Assembly (NCBI RefSeq): GCF_030547075.1
Contig: NZ_JAUOQH010000017.1
Span: forward strand, 31,075 to 95,074
DNA: 64,000 nt
DNA from: Alteromonas sp. 1_MG-2023
GTDB taxonomy: Bacteria; Pseudomonadota; Gammaproteobacteria; Enterobacterales; Alteromonadaceae
Direction: 5' to 3'
In this document: positions 44,252 to 53,444 of the stretch, piece after piece
Position numbering within the stretch: the first letter of the stretch is position 1
Layout of the letters: each line of letters starts with the position of its first letter
Position numbers and translations under genes: made by a program
The notes under the pieces: model-generated
The model's database searches: none
What the model saw: only the letters and a program-made list of their open reading frames with translations
Told to the model about the DNA's origin: nothing

Positions 44252-45627
44252 GCTTTTGAACCTTCTTGCTTGCTTTCTTTTTTACTTTCTTTATTGGCTG
44301 GCTGCATCAGCGCTTCGATGTCTTGCACAGTTTTTGGTACATCGGCGGTTAGAATATCCACCCCTGTTGCAGTCACCACAACATCATCTTCAATACGTAC
44401 ACCAATGCCTTTATATTGTTCAGGCACATCACTGTCGCTAGCAATATAAATACCCGGCTCTACGGTAAGCACCATGCCAGGTTTTAATAAGCGGTCTTGA
44501 CCATTAATTTTGTAGTTACCTACATCGTGAACGTCTAAGCCTAAAAAGTGCCCTAGCCCGTGCATGTAAAATTGCTGCCACGCTTTATCGTCAAGATTTT
44601 CAGCTACCGAACCTTTTAACACACCAAGGTCTACTAAACCTTCGGTGATCACTTCAGCACTGTGAGTCATAGCATCGGGTAATGTGATACCTGGTCCTAG
44701 CATGGCTAAAACGCTTTCTTGCGCTTTTAACACCAGTTCGTAAATATCTCGCTGGGGCTTAGAAAATTTACCGTTAACGGGAAAAGTGCGGGTAATGTCA
44801 GCGGCATAACCTTGAAATTCAGCGCCTGCGTCAATTAGCACTAAATCGCCGTCTTGAATTTGAGATAAATTTTCGGTGTAATGCAAAATACAGGCATTTT
44901 CACCGCTACCCACAATCGTGCTGTAAGCCGGTGCGCGAGCACCTGCCATCGCAAATTCATGGTGAAGTTCAGCTTCAAGTTGATATTCATAGCAGCCCGG
45001 CTTAGCGTATTGCATAGCGCGCTTGTGCGCACTGGCAGTAATTTCTGCGGCGGCTTTCATCATGGCCACTTCACAGGCCGATTTAAACACGCGCATTTCA
45101 TGCAAAATGGGGCGAACGTCAGTAATAGAAGTAGGCGCTAAGGCTTCTTTAGGTGCATTGCGCAAAGTAGCAAGGGCGCGATTAATTTGTGCATCGGCGC
45201 TATTAACCTGCGTATCGGCGTTATCGTTTTCACCTAAGGCGAAATAAAGATGGTCTTGGCCTTGAAGAGACTCCAACAAAGCATCGCCTAGTTCAGACAG
45301 TTCAAACGCTTCGTCTAAGCTAAAACGTGCTAATGCCGCTTCTGCACCTAAACGTCTACCTTGCCAAATTTCAGCGTCTTTATCTTTGGGTAAGCACACC
45401 ATAGCCCGATAGCTTTCGCCATAACGAGGATGATTTGACAAAATTAGCCAAGCATCGGCTTCTTCAAAGCCCGTTAAGTACCAAAAGTCGCTGTTTTGTC
45501 TGAACAGGTATTCGGTATCGCGACTTCGAGTGACTAAACCCGCAGCCGGAATAACGCAAACACTGTTAGGTAAACATTTCGCCAATAGCCTGTCTTGACG
45601 AGCGATAAACTCTTGTGCACTAATCAT
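44248..45627 (-). CDS. pepP: Xaa-Pro aminopeptidase P
   Basis: 459 residues. The M24 metal ligands are in LVLIDAGAEFQGYAADITRT, MHGLGHFLGLDVHDVG, LTVEPGIYI and GIGVRIEDDVVV. The N domain starts with the family pattern FIARQDRLLAKCLPNSV. It removes N-terminal residues preceding proline in the cytoplasm. Overlap with ubiH and closeness to ygfB give the conserved operon. Confidence 0.95.
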   Translation of the reverse strand: MISAQEFIARQDRLLAKCLPNSVCVIPAAGLVTRSRDTEYLFRQNSDFWYLTGFEEADAWLILSNHPRYGESYRAMVCLPKDKDAEIWQGRRLGAEAALARFSLDEAFELSELGDALLESLQGQDHLYFALGENDNADTQVNSADAQINRALATLRNAPKEALAPTSITDVRPILHEMRVFKSACEVAMMKAAAEITASAHKRAMQYAKPGCYEYQLEAELHHEFAMAGARAPAYSTIVGSGENACILHYTENLSQIQDGDLVLIDAGAEFQGYAADITRTFPVNGKFSKPQRDIYELVLKAQESVLAMLGPGITLPDAMTHSAEVITEGLVDLGVLKGSVAENLDDKAWQQFYMHGLGHFLGLDVHDVGNYKINGQDRLLKPGMVLTVEPGIYIASDSDVPEQYKGIGVRIEDDVVVTATGVDILTADVPKTVQDIEALMQPANKESKKESKQEGSKA

Positions 45628-45662
45628 CTCATTCGCCTCTTTTCACCAATATCTTGCAACAA

Positions 45663-46229
45663 TTAATGAACAGATGGTTTGTCTTGCTGATCGTCAAGTA
45701 GCGACTGACCTAATTCGCTGAAACACAAAATAGCGGAAATTTTCACGTATTCCATCACTTCAAATAAGGCACGTTCAGACTCTTCATCGGCATCCATAGG
45801 CTCTTCCATACGGGCGATGTCGCCAAAATCTTCCAATGCTTCTTTCACATCAGGGGAACATTGCATTAAGTCTTGCTGATGTAAGCCAAACCCTAACATA
45901 AAGCCGTGCACCCAATTAATCAGCGCTTCGCCTCTGTCGTTAATAGGAGCTTGGTCGTCGGGTAGCATTAGTTGCAAGGCGAACTCAGGTTCAAGTAACT
46001 GCTGACACGTTTGGTTAAACAATGTGTTCAGTAGATGAGTGGTGGCATCGTTGAAGTTTTCACCTTGGTGAATAGTATCACTTAATGCAGAAAGCCACTT
46101 TTGATCGGTTAGCGACATGCCGCCACACAACATGCCACATAAAATTCCTTGAACTTCTGCGCCATCTACCACTATGCCGTGTTGCGATAACTTATTGCTA
46201 ACGCTGTCGTAATCGAGCTGTTTTTCCAC
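45663..46229 (-). CDS. ygfB: UPF0149 family protein YgfB
   Basis: 188 residues from a GTG at 46229, which is preceded by AAAGGAAAC; the open frame extends 19 codons further, but those are not conserved-looking. The UPF0149 pattern includes LSQHGIVVDGAEVQGILCGM and LINWVHGFMLGFGLHQ. The molecular function is poorly defined. It is first in the ygfB-pepP-ubiH-ubiI cluster. The zapA gene that is often divergent from it is not found beside it. Confidence 0.9.
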   Translation of the reverse strand: MEKQLDYDSVSNKLSQHGIVVDGAEVQGILCGMLCGGMSLTDQKWLSALSDTIHQGENFNDATTHLLNTLFNQTCQQLLEPEFALQLMLPDDQAPINDRGEALINWVHGFMLGFGLHQQDLMQCSPDVKEALEDFGDIARMEEPMDADEESERALFEVMEYVKISAILCFSELGQSLLDDQQDKPSVH

Positions 46230-46476
46230 AAATAGGTTTCCTTTTTCGTTGAAACTTAATATTAGCAAAATAGCGCTATAAAACACACCATTGGTGATTT
46301 GGTCAGATGTTATTCAACTAGTACTGGTCTTATAGGTTTTAACTGGCAACCTAGTATCAATTGCTCTATGATCGTCATTACTGGATATGGAACTTCCTTT
46401 GCAACAGATCAAGGTAAAGATTAAGGTAGATACTAAGGTAACTTAGTAAGCTAGACTGCGCTTAAGCGAAGCAAAT
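46230..46476. other. Divergent non-coding region between ygfB and 6S RNA
   Basis: No ORF; in particular no zapA reading frame. It should contain the leftward promoter for the ygfB operon, for which I cannot choose one candidate. Confidence 0.5.
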
Positions 46477-46504
46477 TTGAGCTTAAGTGAATAGCGTGTA
46501 TAAT
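46477..46504 (+). promoter_or_regulatory. Distal promoter candidate for 6S RNA
   Basis: TTGAGC (46477-46482), 16-base spacer, TATAAT (46499-46504), about 145 bases before the 6S 5' end. E. coli ssrS also has a distal and a proximal promoter. Confidence 0.5.
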
Positions 46505-46615
46505 TGCTGACCAACTGGTCAAGATTAGATTTATCGAATCTCATCAGTAATGGTTAAATTAGCTACGCAAATAATTCATTGGCGCTTTGGTGATCTACTT
46601 CACCCCACACCGCGT

Positions 46616-46642
46616 TTGATATACCCTGTTGCGTTATACAAT
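46616..46642 (+). promoter_or_regulatory. Proximal promoter candidate for 6S RNA
   Basis: TTGATA (46616-46621) and TACAAT (46637-46642) with a short 15-base spacer. The expected RNA start at about 46650 is 8 bases downstream of the -10 box. Confidence 0.5.
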
Positions 46643-46649
46643 AACAATG

Positions 46650-46830
46650 TTTCCTGGAATGTTCGCCAGTTCACTCTTGTCCCTGGCCGATGCTATTAAA
46701 CTAGGAAGTTGAAACAATGGCTACTGTGCAAGCTCGGCTCGTATCGAGAAGCCTACGGCCATAGTGATGCTTCCGCCCTGAACTTTCGGTTCACGGGCGA
46801 ACGATGAACAGCGGCATTTCGGGAGACGCC
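46650..46830 (+). ncRNA. ssrS: 6S RNA
   Basis: About 181 bases matching E. coli 6S RNA landmarks: 5' TCCTGGAATGTTCGCCAG, central GCTCGGCTCGTATCGAGAAG (E. coli GCTCGGTCCGTCCGAGAAGC), CCTGAACTTTCGGTTCACGG (E. coli CCTTGAACCAAGGGTTCAAGG), and the 3' strand GGCATTTCGGGAGA that pairs with the 5' end. It mimics an open promoter and sequesters sigma-70 RNA polymerase in stationary phase. In E. coli it precedes ygfA directly; here ribokinase follows 21 bases later. Confidence 0.92.
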
Positions 46831-46850
46831 CTCTTTCGACGGAAGTAGAA

Positions 46851-47747
46851 ATGGCAATAATAAATTTTGGCTCTATTAATATCGATCATGTTTATCAGGT
46901 AGATCACTTTGTTCAACCTGGTGAAACTCTTGCGTCTACTCACTACCAACAACTGCTTGGTGGTAAAGGTGCGAACCAGTCAATTGCCCTAGCGCAAGCC
47001 GGTGCTGATGTTCGTCACGTAGGCAGCATTCATGAAAATGACGCAACGTTCAAACAAACGCTAATTAAAAAAGGCGTAGATTGTCGTGGCGTAAAATGCT
47101 CTGAAACTCCTTCAGGTCATGCCATTATTCAAGTAACGCCCAGTGGTGAAAACGCCATTGTGTTATTTGGTGGCGCAAACCAAACCATTACTGCCGATAC
47201 CGTAAACAAAGCATTGTTAGATACGTCGTCTTCCGATTGGGTACTTACCCAAAACGAAACCAGTAGTATTGCTGACGTACTTCGCATTGCGAAAGAACAT
47301 CAGCTTAAAGTTGCATTTAACCCAGCGCCTATGAGCGAGTCGGTTAAAACCCTTCCTTTAGATTGTATCGATTTACTTATAGTGAACGAAACTGAAGCGG
47401 CCGCACTTACTGATAAAGAAGAATTAGACAATATTATTACGGTATTCAAAGAGCAGTGGTCTCATTGCGAAGTTATCATTACACTGGGTAAAGCGGGCGT
47501 AATGATGTTAAGAGGAAGCGATACCATTGAAGTGGAAGCGTTTTCTGTTGATGCAGTAGATACCACCGCCGCTGGCGATACTTTTATAGGTTACTTTTTA
47601 TCAGCTTACAGCACTCACACTGATGCCAAACGTGCATTGATTAGAGGCTGTGCGGCATCAGCTATTGCGGTTACCCGTGAAGGCGCTGCGCAAAGTATTC
47701 CTACCCAGAAAGAAGTTGACCGTTTTTTGGCAAAGCACACTAAATAA
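46851..47747 (+). CDS. rbsK: Ribokinase (PfkB family)
   Basis: 298 residues. The PfkB N-terminal motif GGKGANQSIALAQAGADV and the C-terminal catalytic DTTAAGDTFIGYF (catalytic Asp) are intact. It phosphorylates ribose to ribose-5-phosphate. GGAAG precedes the ATG, which lies 21 bases past the 6S RNA end, so it may be expressed from the ssrS transcript. The next gene, 23 bases on, is a nucleoside hydrolase that would release ribose, so the two form a ribonucleoside salvage pair. Confidence 0.9.
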   Translation: MAIINFGSINIDHVYQVDHFVQPGETLASTHYQQLLGGKGANQSIALAQAGADVRHVGSIHENDATFKQTLIKKGVDCRGVKCSETPSGHAIIQVTPSGENAIVLFGGANQTITADTVNKALLDTSSSDWVLTQNETSSIADVLRIAKEHQLKVAFNPAPMSESVKTLPLDCIDLLIVNETEAAALTDKEELDNIITVFKEQWSHCEVIITLGKAGVMMLRGSDTIEVEAFSVDAVDTTAAGDTFIGYFLSAYSTHTDAKRALIRGCAASAIAVTREGAAQSIPTQKEVDRFLAKHTK

Positions 47748-47770
47748 GAAAACGCACTAGAGTATTACTA

Positions 47771-48712
47771 ATGGCACATAAGATAATTTTAGACACGGAT
47801 CCTGGCATCGATGATGCGATGGCAATATTTTTTGCGTTTCAGTCACCCGATATTGAAGTACTTGGTTTAACTACTGTATACGGTAACGTACCAGTAACCA
47901 TGGCGGCACAAAATGCCCTAACACTGTGTGAAATTGCAGGTAAAGATATTCCGGTAACCAAAGGCGTAGGTATGCCTTGGGTTGGACCTGAGTCAACGTA
48001 CGCGCATTTTGTTCATGGTGATTATGGTTTCGGCCACATTAAACCAGACGCCCCTAAAACTGAGCTAGATCCTCGCAGCTCTGCACAGTTCATTGTAGAT
48101 ACGGCTCGCCAATACCCTGGTGAAGTGACTATTGTGGCTATTGGCCCATTAGGTAACCTAGCGCTAGCATTGCGCTTAGAGCCTGACCTGCCTAAGTTAG
48201 TGAAAGGCGTGACCATTATGGGCGGTGCTGCATTTGTACGTGGTAACGTAACGCCACTTGCCGAAGCTAATATTTGGAACGATGCCTACGCTGCTGAAAT
48301 TGTATTTGGTGCAGACTGGGATTTAACCATGTTCGGGTTAGACGTGACGAACGACACGCCGTTTTCTCCTTCTTTTGTTGAAACATTAGAAGAGAAAAAT
48401 GAGAAGCTTGGCGGTTTTGTGAAAGACACGGCTCAATTCTATATGGATTTCTATTCAGCTAATCGTGAAGATCGTGTTTGTTTCTTCCACGACGCATTCC
48501 CACTTGCACACTTGCGCCACCCTGAGTTATTTGAACTCACCGAAGGTCATGTACGTGTAGGTACTGGCGAGCTAGATCGTGGTCAAACTGCAGTAGCACC
48601 AAAGGGTACAACCCCTAGCCCACTGTGGAACAATGCCAATACGATTAAAGTGGCTACAAAAGTAGATCACGCTAAATTGGAACAATTGTTCATAGACACC
48701 TACGCTTTATAA
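47771..48712 (+). CDS. Inosine/uridine-preferring nucleoside hydrolase
   Basis: 313 residues. The family signature KIILDTDPGIDDAMAIFFAF (calcium-binding Asp cluster) opens the protein. Later motifs include VAIGPLGNLALAL and the active-site HDAFPLAHL. It splits nucleosides into base and ribose. There is no signal peptide, so it acts in the cytoplasm. It pairs with rbsK upstream; rpiA two genes further down would process the ribose-5-phosphate. Confidence 0.92.
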   Translation: MAHKIILDTDPGIDDAMAIFFAFQSPDIEVLGLTTVYGNVPVTMAAQNALTLCEIAGKDIPVTKGVGMPWVGPESTYAHFVHGDYGFGHIKPDAPKTELDPRSSAQFIVDTARQYPGEVTIVAIGPLGNLALALRLEPDLPKLVKGVTIMGGAAFVRGNVTPLAEANIWNDAYAAEIVFGADWDLTMFGLDVTNDTPFSPSFVETLEEKNEKLGGFVKDTAQFYMDFYSANREDRVCFFHDAFPLAHLRHPELFELTEGHVRVGTGELDRGQTAVAPKGTTPSPLWNNANTIKVATKVDHAKLEQLFIDTYAL

Positions 48713-48720
48713 ATGTGGAA

Positions 48721-48753
48721 GGGGGCTGAAGTTAAAAATCAGCCTCCCTCTTT
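48721..48753 (+). terminator. Probable terminator after the nucleoside hydrolase gene
   Basis: GGGGGCTGA and TCAGCCTCCC pair with one bulge around a 9-base loop, followed by TCTTT. It separates the rbsK pair from the sensor-kinase gene. Confidence 0.55.
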
Positions 48754-48786
48754 CACGTTTTGGTTGAGTTGAGGTAATGTGAACGA

Positions 48787-50415
48787 ATGATAAGTGCTAC
48801 AGTTCCAGATAACGAAGAACAGCGTTTAAGAGAATTACTAAGCTACGATGTACTTGATACAGATGCTGAGCAACTCTTTGACGACTTAACTCAACTCGCC
48901 TCCCAAATTTGCGATACCCCTATTGCGTTAATCAGCCTTGTTGACCCAGACAGACAGTGGTTTAAATCTCGTGTTGGCATTGATGCAGAAGAAACTTCCC
49001 GCAATATTGCTTTTTGCTCTCATGCCATTTTGCAACGCGGCGTTTTCGAAGTACCTAACGCAATAGACGATCCACGATTCCACGATAACCCGCTGGTAAC
49101 CGGTGATCCTAATATACGGTTTTATGCTGGCGCGCCTTTAGTTACCCCTTCAGGTCACGCTATTGGCACGCTATGCGCTATTAGCGATACCCCCAAGTCA
49201 CTGACGGAAACTCAGCGCAGCGCACTTATAACGCTTAGCCAAGCGGTTATTGCTCACCTTGAATTAAAACGTAAGAACAGAGAACTTGAGCGAACCAGCC
49301 AGTTCAAATCTGACTTTCTCTCCTACGTTAGCCATGAAATTAGAACGCCACTTAATGCCATAAATACATTCAGCCATTTACTTGAAGGCGAAGCTAAACA
49401 GCATTCGTTTCCGGCTAACTTTACCGAGTCGCTTGGGCATATAAGTAAAAGCGGTGAGCGTTTGCTAGAAATAGTGAATTCAGTGTTAGACATCAAGCAA
49501 ATAGAAGCTGGTAAAATGCGGGTGATGCCCCGCCCTGTTGGCACCACCGACTTTTTTACCCATTTATTTTCGCTAACTCGAATTCGCGCCGATGATGGTA
49601 ACGTTATATTTGATTCCGTAATTGATGACAATATTCCAAACATACTCAGCTTTGATGATACGAAGCTTGGTCAAGTTGCCTTAAATTTACTGTCTAATGC
49701 CATCAAATATACCCATGCAAATCGCCATGTTTTGGTGCAAGTGAAGTACAAAAAAGGCAAATTACTGTTAATCATTAAAGACGAAGGCATTGGCATTAGT
49801 GAAGAGGAACAAAAAAAGCTATTCGCTCCGTTTGAGCGAATGGAAAACGCCCATCAATTTGATGGTACTGGCTTGGGCCTGAATATTACCAAAAAGCTGG
49901 TTGAACTAATGGACGGTTCAATAAAGCTGAGTAGTGCGTTAAACAAAGGCACGCGCATTAGCGTATCTATTCCTGCAGAGATTCCGGCAGACACTCCCGC
50001 TGATAAAATTGAACATGAGCTCACGCTACTACAGCCTGAAAAGCTTCACATAGATTTTGATACTCATGTGTTAGTGGTAGAAGACCATTATATTAATCAA
50101 GTGGTGATCAAAACCATTTTTGATAAATTAGGCTTGCCTATATCGGTGGTAGGAACCGGTGAAGAAGGTGTAGAGTATGTGAAGTCGAACCCAGTAGACT
50201 TAGTGCTTATGGATTTAAACTTACCAGGCATTGACGGCAAAGAAGCCACCCGCCAAATTAAACTCATTCGTGAAGAGCTACCTGTTATCGCGCTAACGGC
50301 AGATGTGATAACACAGCGAAATCTTCTATTAAGCAATGGATTAAGCGACGTGCTAACCAAGCCTGTTGAAAACGCGGAGCTTATTAGGGTACTCAATCAC
50401 TATTTAGGGAAATAA
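48787..50415 (+). CDS. Cytosolic hybrid sensor histidine kinase (GAF–HisKA–HATPase–REC)
   Basis: 542 residues, no membrane segment. A GAF domain (about 20-160) has the common CDTPIALISLVDPDRQWFKS pattern. The HisKA phospho-site is His183 (SYVSHEIRTPLNAI). The ATPase has the N box (LNLLSNAIKYT), DEGIGI and GTGLGLNI. A C-terminal receiver has the acceptor Asp476 (LVLMDLNLPG). There is no output domain, so it must pass phosphate to another regulator. It ends 6 bases before ygfA. The signal is unknown; GAF domains bind small molecules or sense redox. Confidence 0.9.
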   Translation: MISATVPDNEEQRLRELLSYDVLDTDAEQLFDDLTQLASQICDTPIALISLVDPDRQWFKSRVGIDAEETSRNIAFCSHAILQRGVFEVPNAIDDPRFHDNPLVTGDPNIRFYAGAPLVTPSGHAIGTLCAISDTPKSLTETQRSALITLSQAVIAHLELKRKNRELERTSQFKSDFLSYVSHEIRTPLNAINTFSHLLEGEAKQHSFPANFTESLGHISKSGERLLEIVNSVLDIKQIEAGKMRVMPRPVGTTDFFTHLFSLTRIRADDGNVIFDSVIDDNIPNILSFDDTKLGQVALNLLSNAIKYTHANRHVLVQVKYKKGKLLLIIKDEGIGISEEEQKKLFAPFERMENAHQFDGTGLGLNITKKLVELMDGSIKLSSALNKGTRISVSIPAEIPADTPADKIEHELTLLQPEKLHIDFDTHVLVVEDHYINQVVIKTIFDKLGLPISVVGTGEEGVEYVKSNPVDLVLMDLNLPGIDGKEATRQIKLIREELPVIALTADVITQRNLLLSNGLSDVLTKPVENAELIRVLNHYLGK

Positions 50416-50421
50416 AGAAAG

Positions 50422-51033
50422 GTGGAGCCACTTGTAGCACGTAAAACGTTACGAAAGTCACTAAGAGCACTACGCAATGGGTTAACTGAATCTGAGCAGC
50501 AACAAGCAGCCTTAGCAGTGCGAGACAACCTTTTATCACTGCCCGATATTACCAACGCATCATCTATTGCCTGTTACTTGCCTAACGACGGCGAAATAGA
50601 CTTAACCCCTTTCATACACAGTTGTTGGGACCTAAGAAAAACGTCAGCCCCTCACACGTCGTTGCCGGTACTACACCCCGTTTGCAACGGCCATTTACTG
50701 TTTCTTCGTTACACAGAAGCAACACAAATGTGCGTGAATAAATACAACATTGAAGAGCCTGTTTTAGCCTGCCCAGATGTTATTCCTACTTTTCATCATC
50801 AGATTATATTGATGCCACTGGTTGGCTTTGATGAAATGGGCAATCGTTTAGGTATGGGCGGCGGCTACTACGACCGCACACTCGCGAGCATTCAAGCACA
50901 ATCGGTCAGGCCAAAGCTGATTGGTATTGCCCACGATTGCCAACAAGTAGACCAACTTCCTGTTCAGCATTGGGACATTCCTGTAAATGCTATTATCACC
51001 CCTACACAGCAATTGAGCTTTAATCGTACATAA
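50422..51033 (+). CDS. ygfA: 5-formyltetrahydrofolate cyclo-ligase
   Basis: 203 residues from a GTG at 50422; no better start was seen. Family motifs: RKTLRKSLRALRNGL at the N-terminus, IACYLPNDGEIDLTPF, and the ATP-binding GNRLGMGGGYYDRTLA. It converts 5-formyl-THF to 5,10-methenyl-THF, linking to the same one-carbon pool as the glycine cleavage system. It is usually directly downstream of 6S RNA; here three genes intervene. Confidence 0.93.
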   Translation: MEPLVARKTLRKSLRALRNGLTESEQQQAALAVRDNLLSLPDITNASSIACYLPNDGEIDLTPFIHSCWDLRKTSAPHTSLPVLHPVCNGHLLFLRYTEATQMCVNKYNIEEPVLACPDVIPTFHHQIILMPLVGFDEMGNRLGMGGGYYDRTLASIQAQSVRPKLIGIAHDCQQVDQLPVQHWDIPVNAIITPTQQLSFNRT

Positions 51034-51115
51034 CGCACCGTAAATTCCCCTATCACGGTGGGTTAGCCCGTGGTTTTCCGGTAAACTGATGAAAATTTAG
51101 TTTGGAGAGTGTCAC

Positions 51116-51772
51116 ATGGATCAGAATGCAAAGAAGCAAGCAGTCGCTAAAGCAGCCATCGAGTATGTCGAAAAAGGCAGTATTGTTGGCGTAGGTACTG
51201 GCTCTACGGTTAATTTTTTCATTGAAGAACTCGGCAAAATTAAAAACAACATAGAAGGTGCGGTATCAAGTTCAGATGCCTCTACCAAGTTGCTTGAAGC
51301 CCTAGGCATTGAAGTATTCGCGCTAAATGATGTAAGCAATATTTCGGTGTATATCGACGGTGCTGATGAAGTTACCGAACACAAACATATGATTAAAGGC
51401 GGCGGTGCAGCCCTTACCCGCGAAAAAATTGTAGCCGGTGCATCAACTACCTTTGTGTGTATCGTCGATGACAGCAAGCGCGTGCCTGTGCTTGGCAAAT
51501 TCCCCCTTCCTGTTGAAGTTATTCCAATGGCGCGCTCTTTTGTGGCTCGTGAGCTAGTGAAGCTAGGCGGCGATCCTGAGTACCGCCAAGGCGTAGTCAC
51601 CGATAACGGTAACGTTATTTTAGACGTGCATAATCTTGAAATAATGAACCCAAGAGAGCTTGAGCAGTCGATTAATAATATACCTGGTGTTGTCACCAAC
51701 GGCATATTCGCCTTACGCGGCGCAGACATAGTGCTATCAGCCACCGAAACAGGTGTTGATACCTTTAAATAA
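51116..51772 (+). CDS. rpiA: Ribose-5-phosphate isomerase A
   Basis: 218 residues. [15 protein letters not shown], the DGADEV motif and [12 protein letters not shown] are the catalytic signatures. It interconverts ribose-5-phosphate and ribulose-5-phosphate, and would feed on ribose released by the nearby nucleoside hydrolase and ribokinase. GGAGAG precedes the ATG. Confidence 0.97.
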   Translation: MDQNAKKQAVAKAAIEYVEKGSIVGVGTGSTVNFFIEELGKIKNNIEGAVSSSDASTKLLEALGIEVFALNDVSNISVYIDGADEVTEHKHMIKGGGAALTREKIVAGASTTFVCIVDDSKRVPVLGKFPLPVEVIPMARSFVARELVKLGGDPEYRQGVVTDNGNVILDVHNLEIMNPRELEQSINNIPGVVTNGIFALRGADIVLSATETGVDTFK

Positions 51773-51856
51773 TAGCTTTCAAGTTAAACCGATTTCTGTT
51801 AGATTTCCGTTTAGACGTCTAGATGGCCTTTCGAGAGTTTGAGGCTAGTACTAGTC

Positions 51857-51956
51857 GGGGTAGGTAAGACTTCCGCAAACACGCTGTGAACCCATCCATG
51901 GGAGCTCCGCCGCCGCATCCATGCGGCGGAGGGTTTGCTTCAGTCTTACCTACCCC
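51857..51956. repeat. Long structured palindromic repeat between rpiA and serA
   Basis: Outer arms GGGGTAGGTAAGACT and AGTCTTACCTACCCC enclose two smaller hairpins, CCCATCCATGGG and CCGCCGCAT-CC-ATGCGGCGG. The inner ~65 bases match, in inverted orientation, the tandem repeats at 63727-64000. It could also terminate rpiA transcription. Confidence 0.85.
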
Positions 51957-52013
51957 GCCTGCACCTGCCTCGAGCCCTGTAAATACTAATACTTTTTAAG
52001 AGATAGCAAATCC

Positions 52014-53243
52014 ATGAGCAAAGTTTCACTAGAGAAGGATAAGATCCGGATATTGTTGTTAGAGGGTGTACACCAAAGTGCATTAGAAACCTTTAAGAAT
52101 AATGGATACACCAACATTGAGTATCTCAAAACGTCCCTTCCTGAAGAAGAGCTTGTTGAGAAGGTGAAAGATGCGCACTTTATTGGCCTTCGTTCACGTA
52201 CTCAAATTACTGAGAAAGTGGTAGATGCTGCTCAGAAATTGGTAGCTATTGGTTGTTTCTGTATTGGTACTAACCAAGTTAATTTAGAAGCTACGCAGCG
52301 CCGTGGTATTCCGGTATTTAACGCACCGTTTTCAAATACACGTTCAGTGGCAGAGCTTGTGCTTGGTCAGCTTATTCTTTTACTACGCCAAGTGCCTAGC
52401 AAAAGTGCCAAAGCGCACCGTGGTGAGTGGGAAAAAACGGCCAATGGTTCGTTTGAAGCCCGTGGTAAAACATTGGGTATTATTGGTTACGGCCACATTG
52501 GTACCCAACTTAGTATTCTTGCCGAACACTTAGGCATGCGCGTACAGTTCTTCGATATTGAAGATAAACTGGTACTAGGTAACTCTACGCAGGTTAAGTC
52601 GTTAGAGAAGCTATTAAACACTTCTGATGTGGTATCGCTTCACGTGCCTGAAACTCAGCAAACGCAGAACATGTTTGCGGCTGAGCAATTTGCGCAAATG
52701 AAGAAAGGCAGCATTTTTATTAATGCGTCTCGCGGCACGGTCGTTGATATTGAAGCCCTAGCCGATGCCCTTGAAAGCGGCCAGTTAAATGGTGCAGCTA
52801 TTGATGTGTTCCCAGTTGAGCCTAAGTCGAACAAAGAAGAGTTCCAATCGCCTTTACGTAAGTTCGATAACGTTATTCTTACGCCGCACGTAGGTGGTAG
52901 CACTCAAGAAGCGCAAGAAAATATTGGTATTGAAGTAGCAGGCAAACTGGCTAAGTACAGCGATAATGGTTCTACATTGTCAGCAGTTAATTTCCCTGAA
53001 GTATCATTGCCTGAGCATACTAGTCGTTCTCGTTTGCTTCATGTGCATAAAAACCAGCCGGGTATTCTTACTCAAATTAACCAAGCGTTTGCAGAGAAAG
53101 GCATTAACATTGAAGCCCAGTACCTTCAAACTAACGCTGAAATTGGTTATGTAGTGGTAGATGTACAGCAAGACAGAGCGTACGACGCTCTTGCACAACT
53201 ACAGCAAATTGACGGTACCATTAAGACCCGTATTCTGCACTAA
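52014..53243 (+). CDS. serA: D-3-phosphoglycerate dehydrogenase
   Basis: 409 residues, the E. coli-like length with a C-terminal ACT domain (LHVHKNQPGILTQINQAFAE, serine feedback site). NAD-binding GIIGYGHIGTQLSILAEHLG and catalytic region INASRGTVVDIEAL and LTPHVGGSTQEAQENIG are intact. It makes the first step of serine synthesis, supplying the serine-glycine-one-carbon route also served by gcvTHP and ygfA. Confidence 0.97.
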   Translation: MSKVSLEKDKIRILLLEGVHQSALETFKNNGYTNIEYLKTSLPEEELVEKVKDAHFIGLRSRTQITEKVVDAAQKLVAIGCFCIGTNQVNLEATQRRGIPVFNAPFSNTRSVAELVLGQLILLLRQVPSKSAKAHRGEWEKTANGSFEARGKTLGIIGYGHIGTQLSILAEHLGMRVQFFDIEDKLVLGNSTQVKSLEKLLNTSDVVSLHVPETQQTQNMFAAEQFAQMKKGSIFINASRGTVVDIEALADALESGQLNGAAIDVFPVEPKSNKEEFQSPLRKFDNVILTPHVGGSTQEAQENIGIEVAGKLAKYSDNGSTLSAVNFPEVSLPEHTSRSRLLHVHKNQPGILTQINQAFAEKGINIEAQYLQTNAEIGYVVVDVQQDRAYDALAQLQQIDGTIKTRILH

Positions 53244-53335
53244 TGCTCTGTATGACGGTTGGCGATGTGACGGTTGCTATTTAACAGTTGCTACGTGTAC
53301 GTGACAGTTGCGAGGTGACGGTTACGAGGTCAGAA
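53244..53335. repeat. Degenerate GTGACGGTTGC-type short repeats
   Basis: Several imperfect copies of (G)TGACGGTTGC/CAGTTGC follow the serA stop. No coding potential. Confidence 0.5.
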
Positions 53336-53375
53336 CAACTGGCTACCGTCATTCGTTAAGCATTATTTAAGATAT

Positions 53376-53408
53376 AAAAAAACGCAGCCAGTTGGCAGCG
53401 TTTTTTTG
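53376..53408. terminator. Bidirectional terminator between serA and the DUF481 gene
   Basis: AACGCAGCCA and TGGCAGCGTT form a stem with one mismatch, flanked by an A-run on the left and a T-run on the right. It serves the convergent serA and DUF481 genes. Confidence 0.82.
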
Positions 53409-53444
53409 TTTCTAAAGCTGAGTATTTATTTAACTAAATACGGC

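Noticed and set aside
46230..46649. zapA beside ygfB
   Set aside because: No reading frame of suitable length or ZapA-like sequence is found in the gap.
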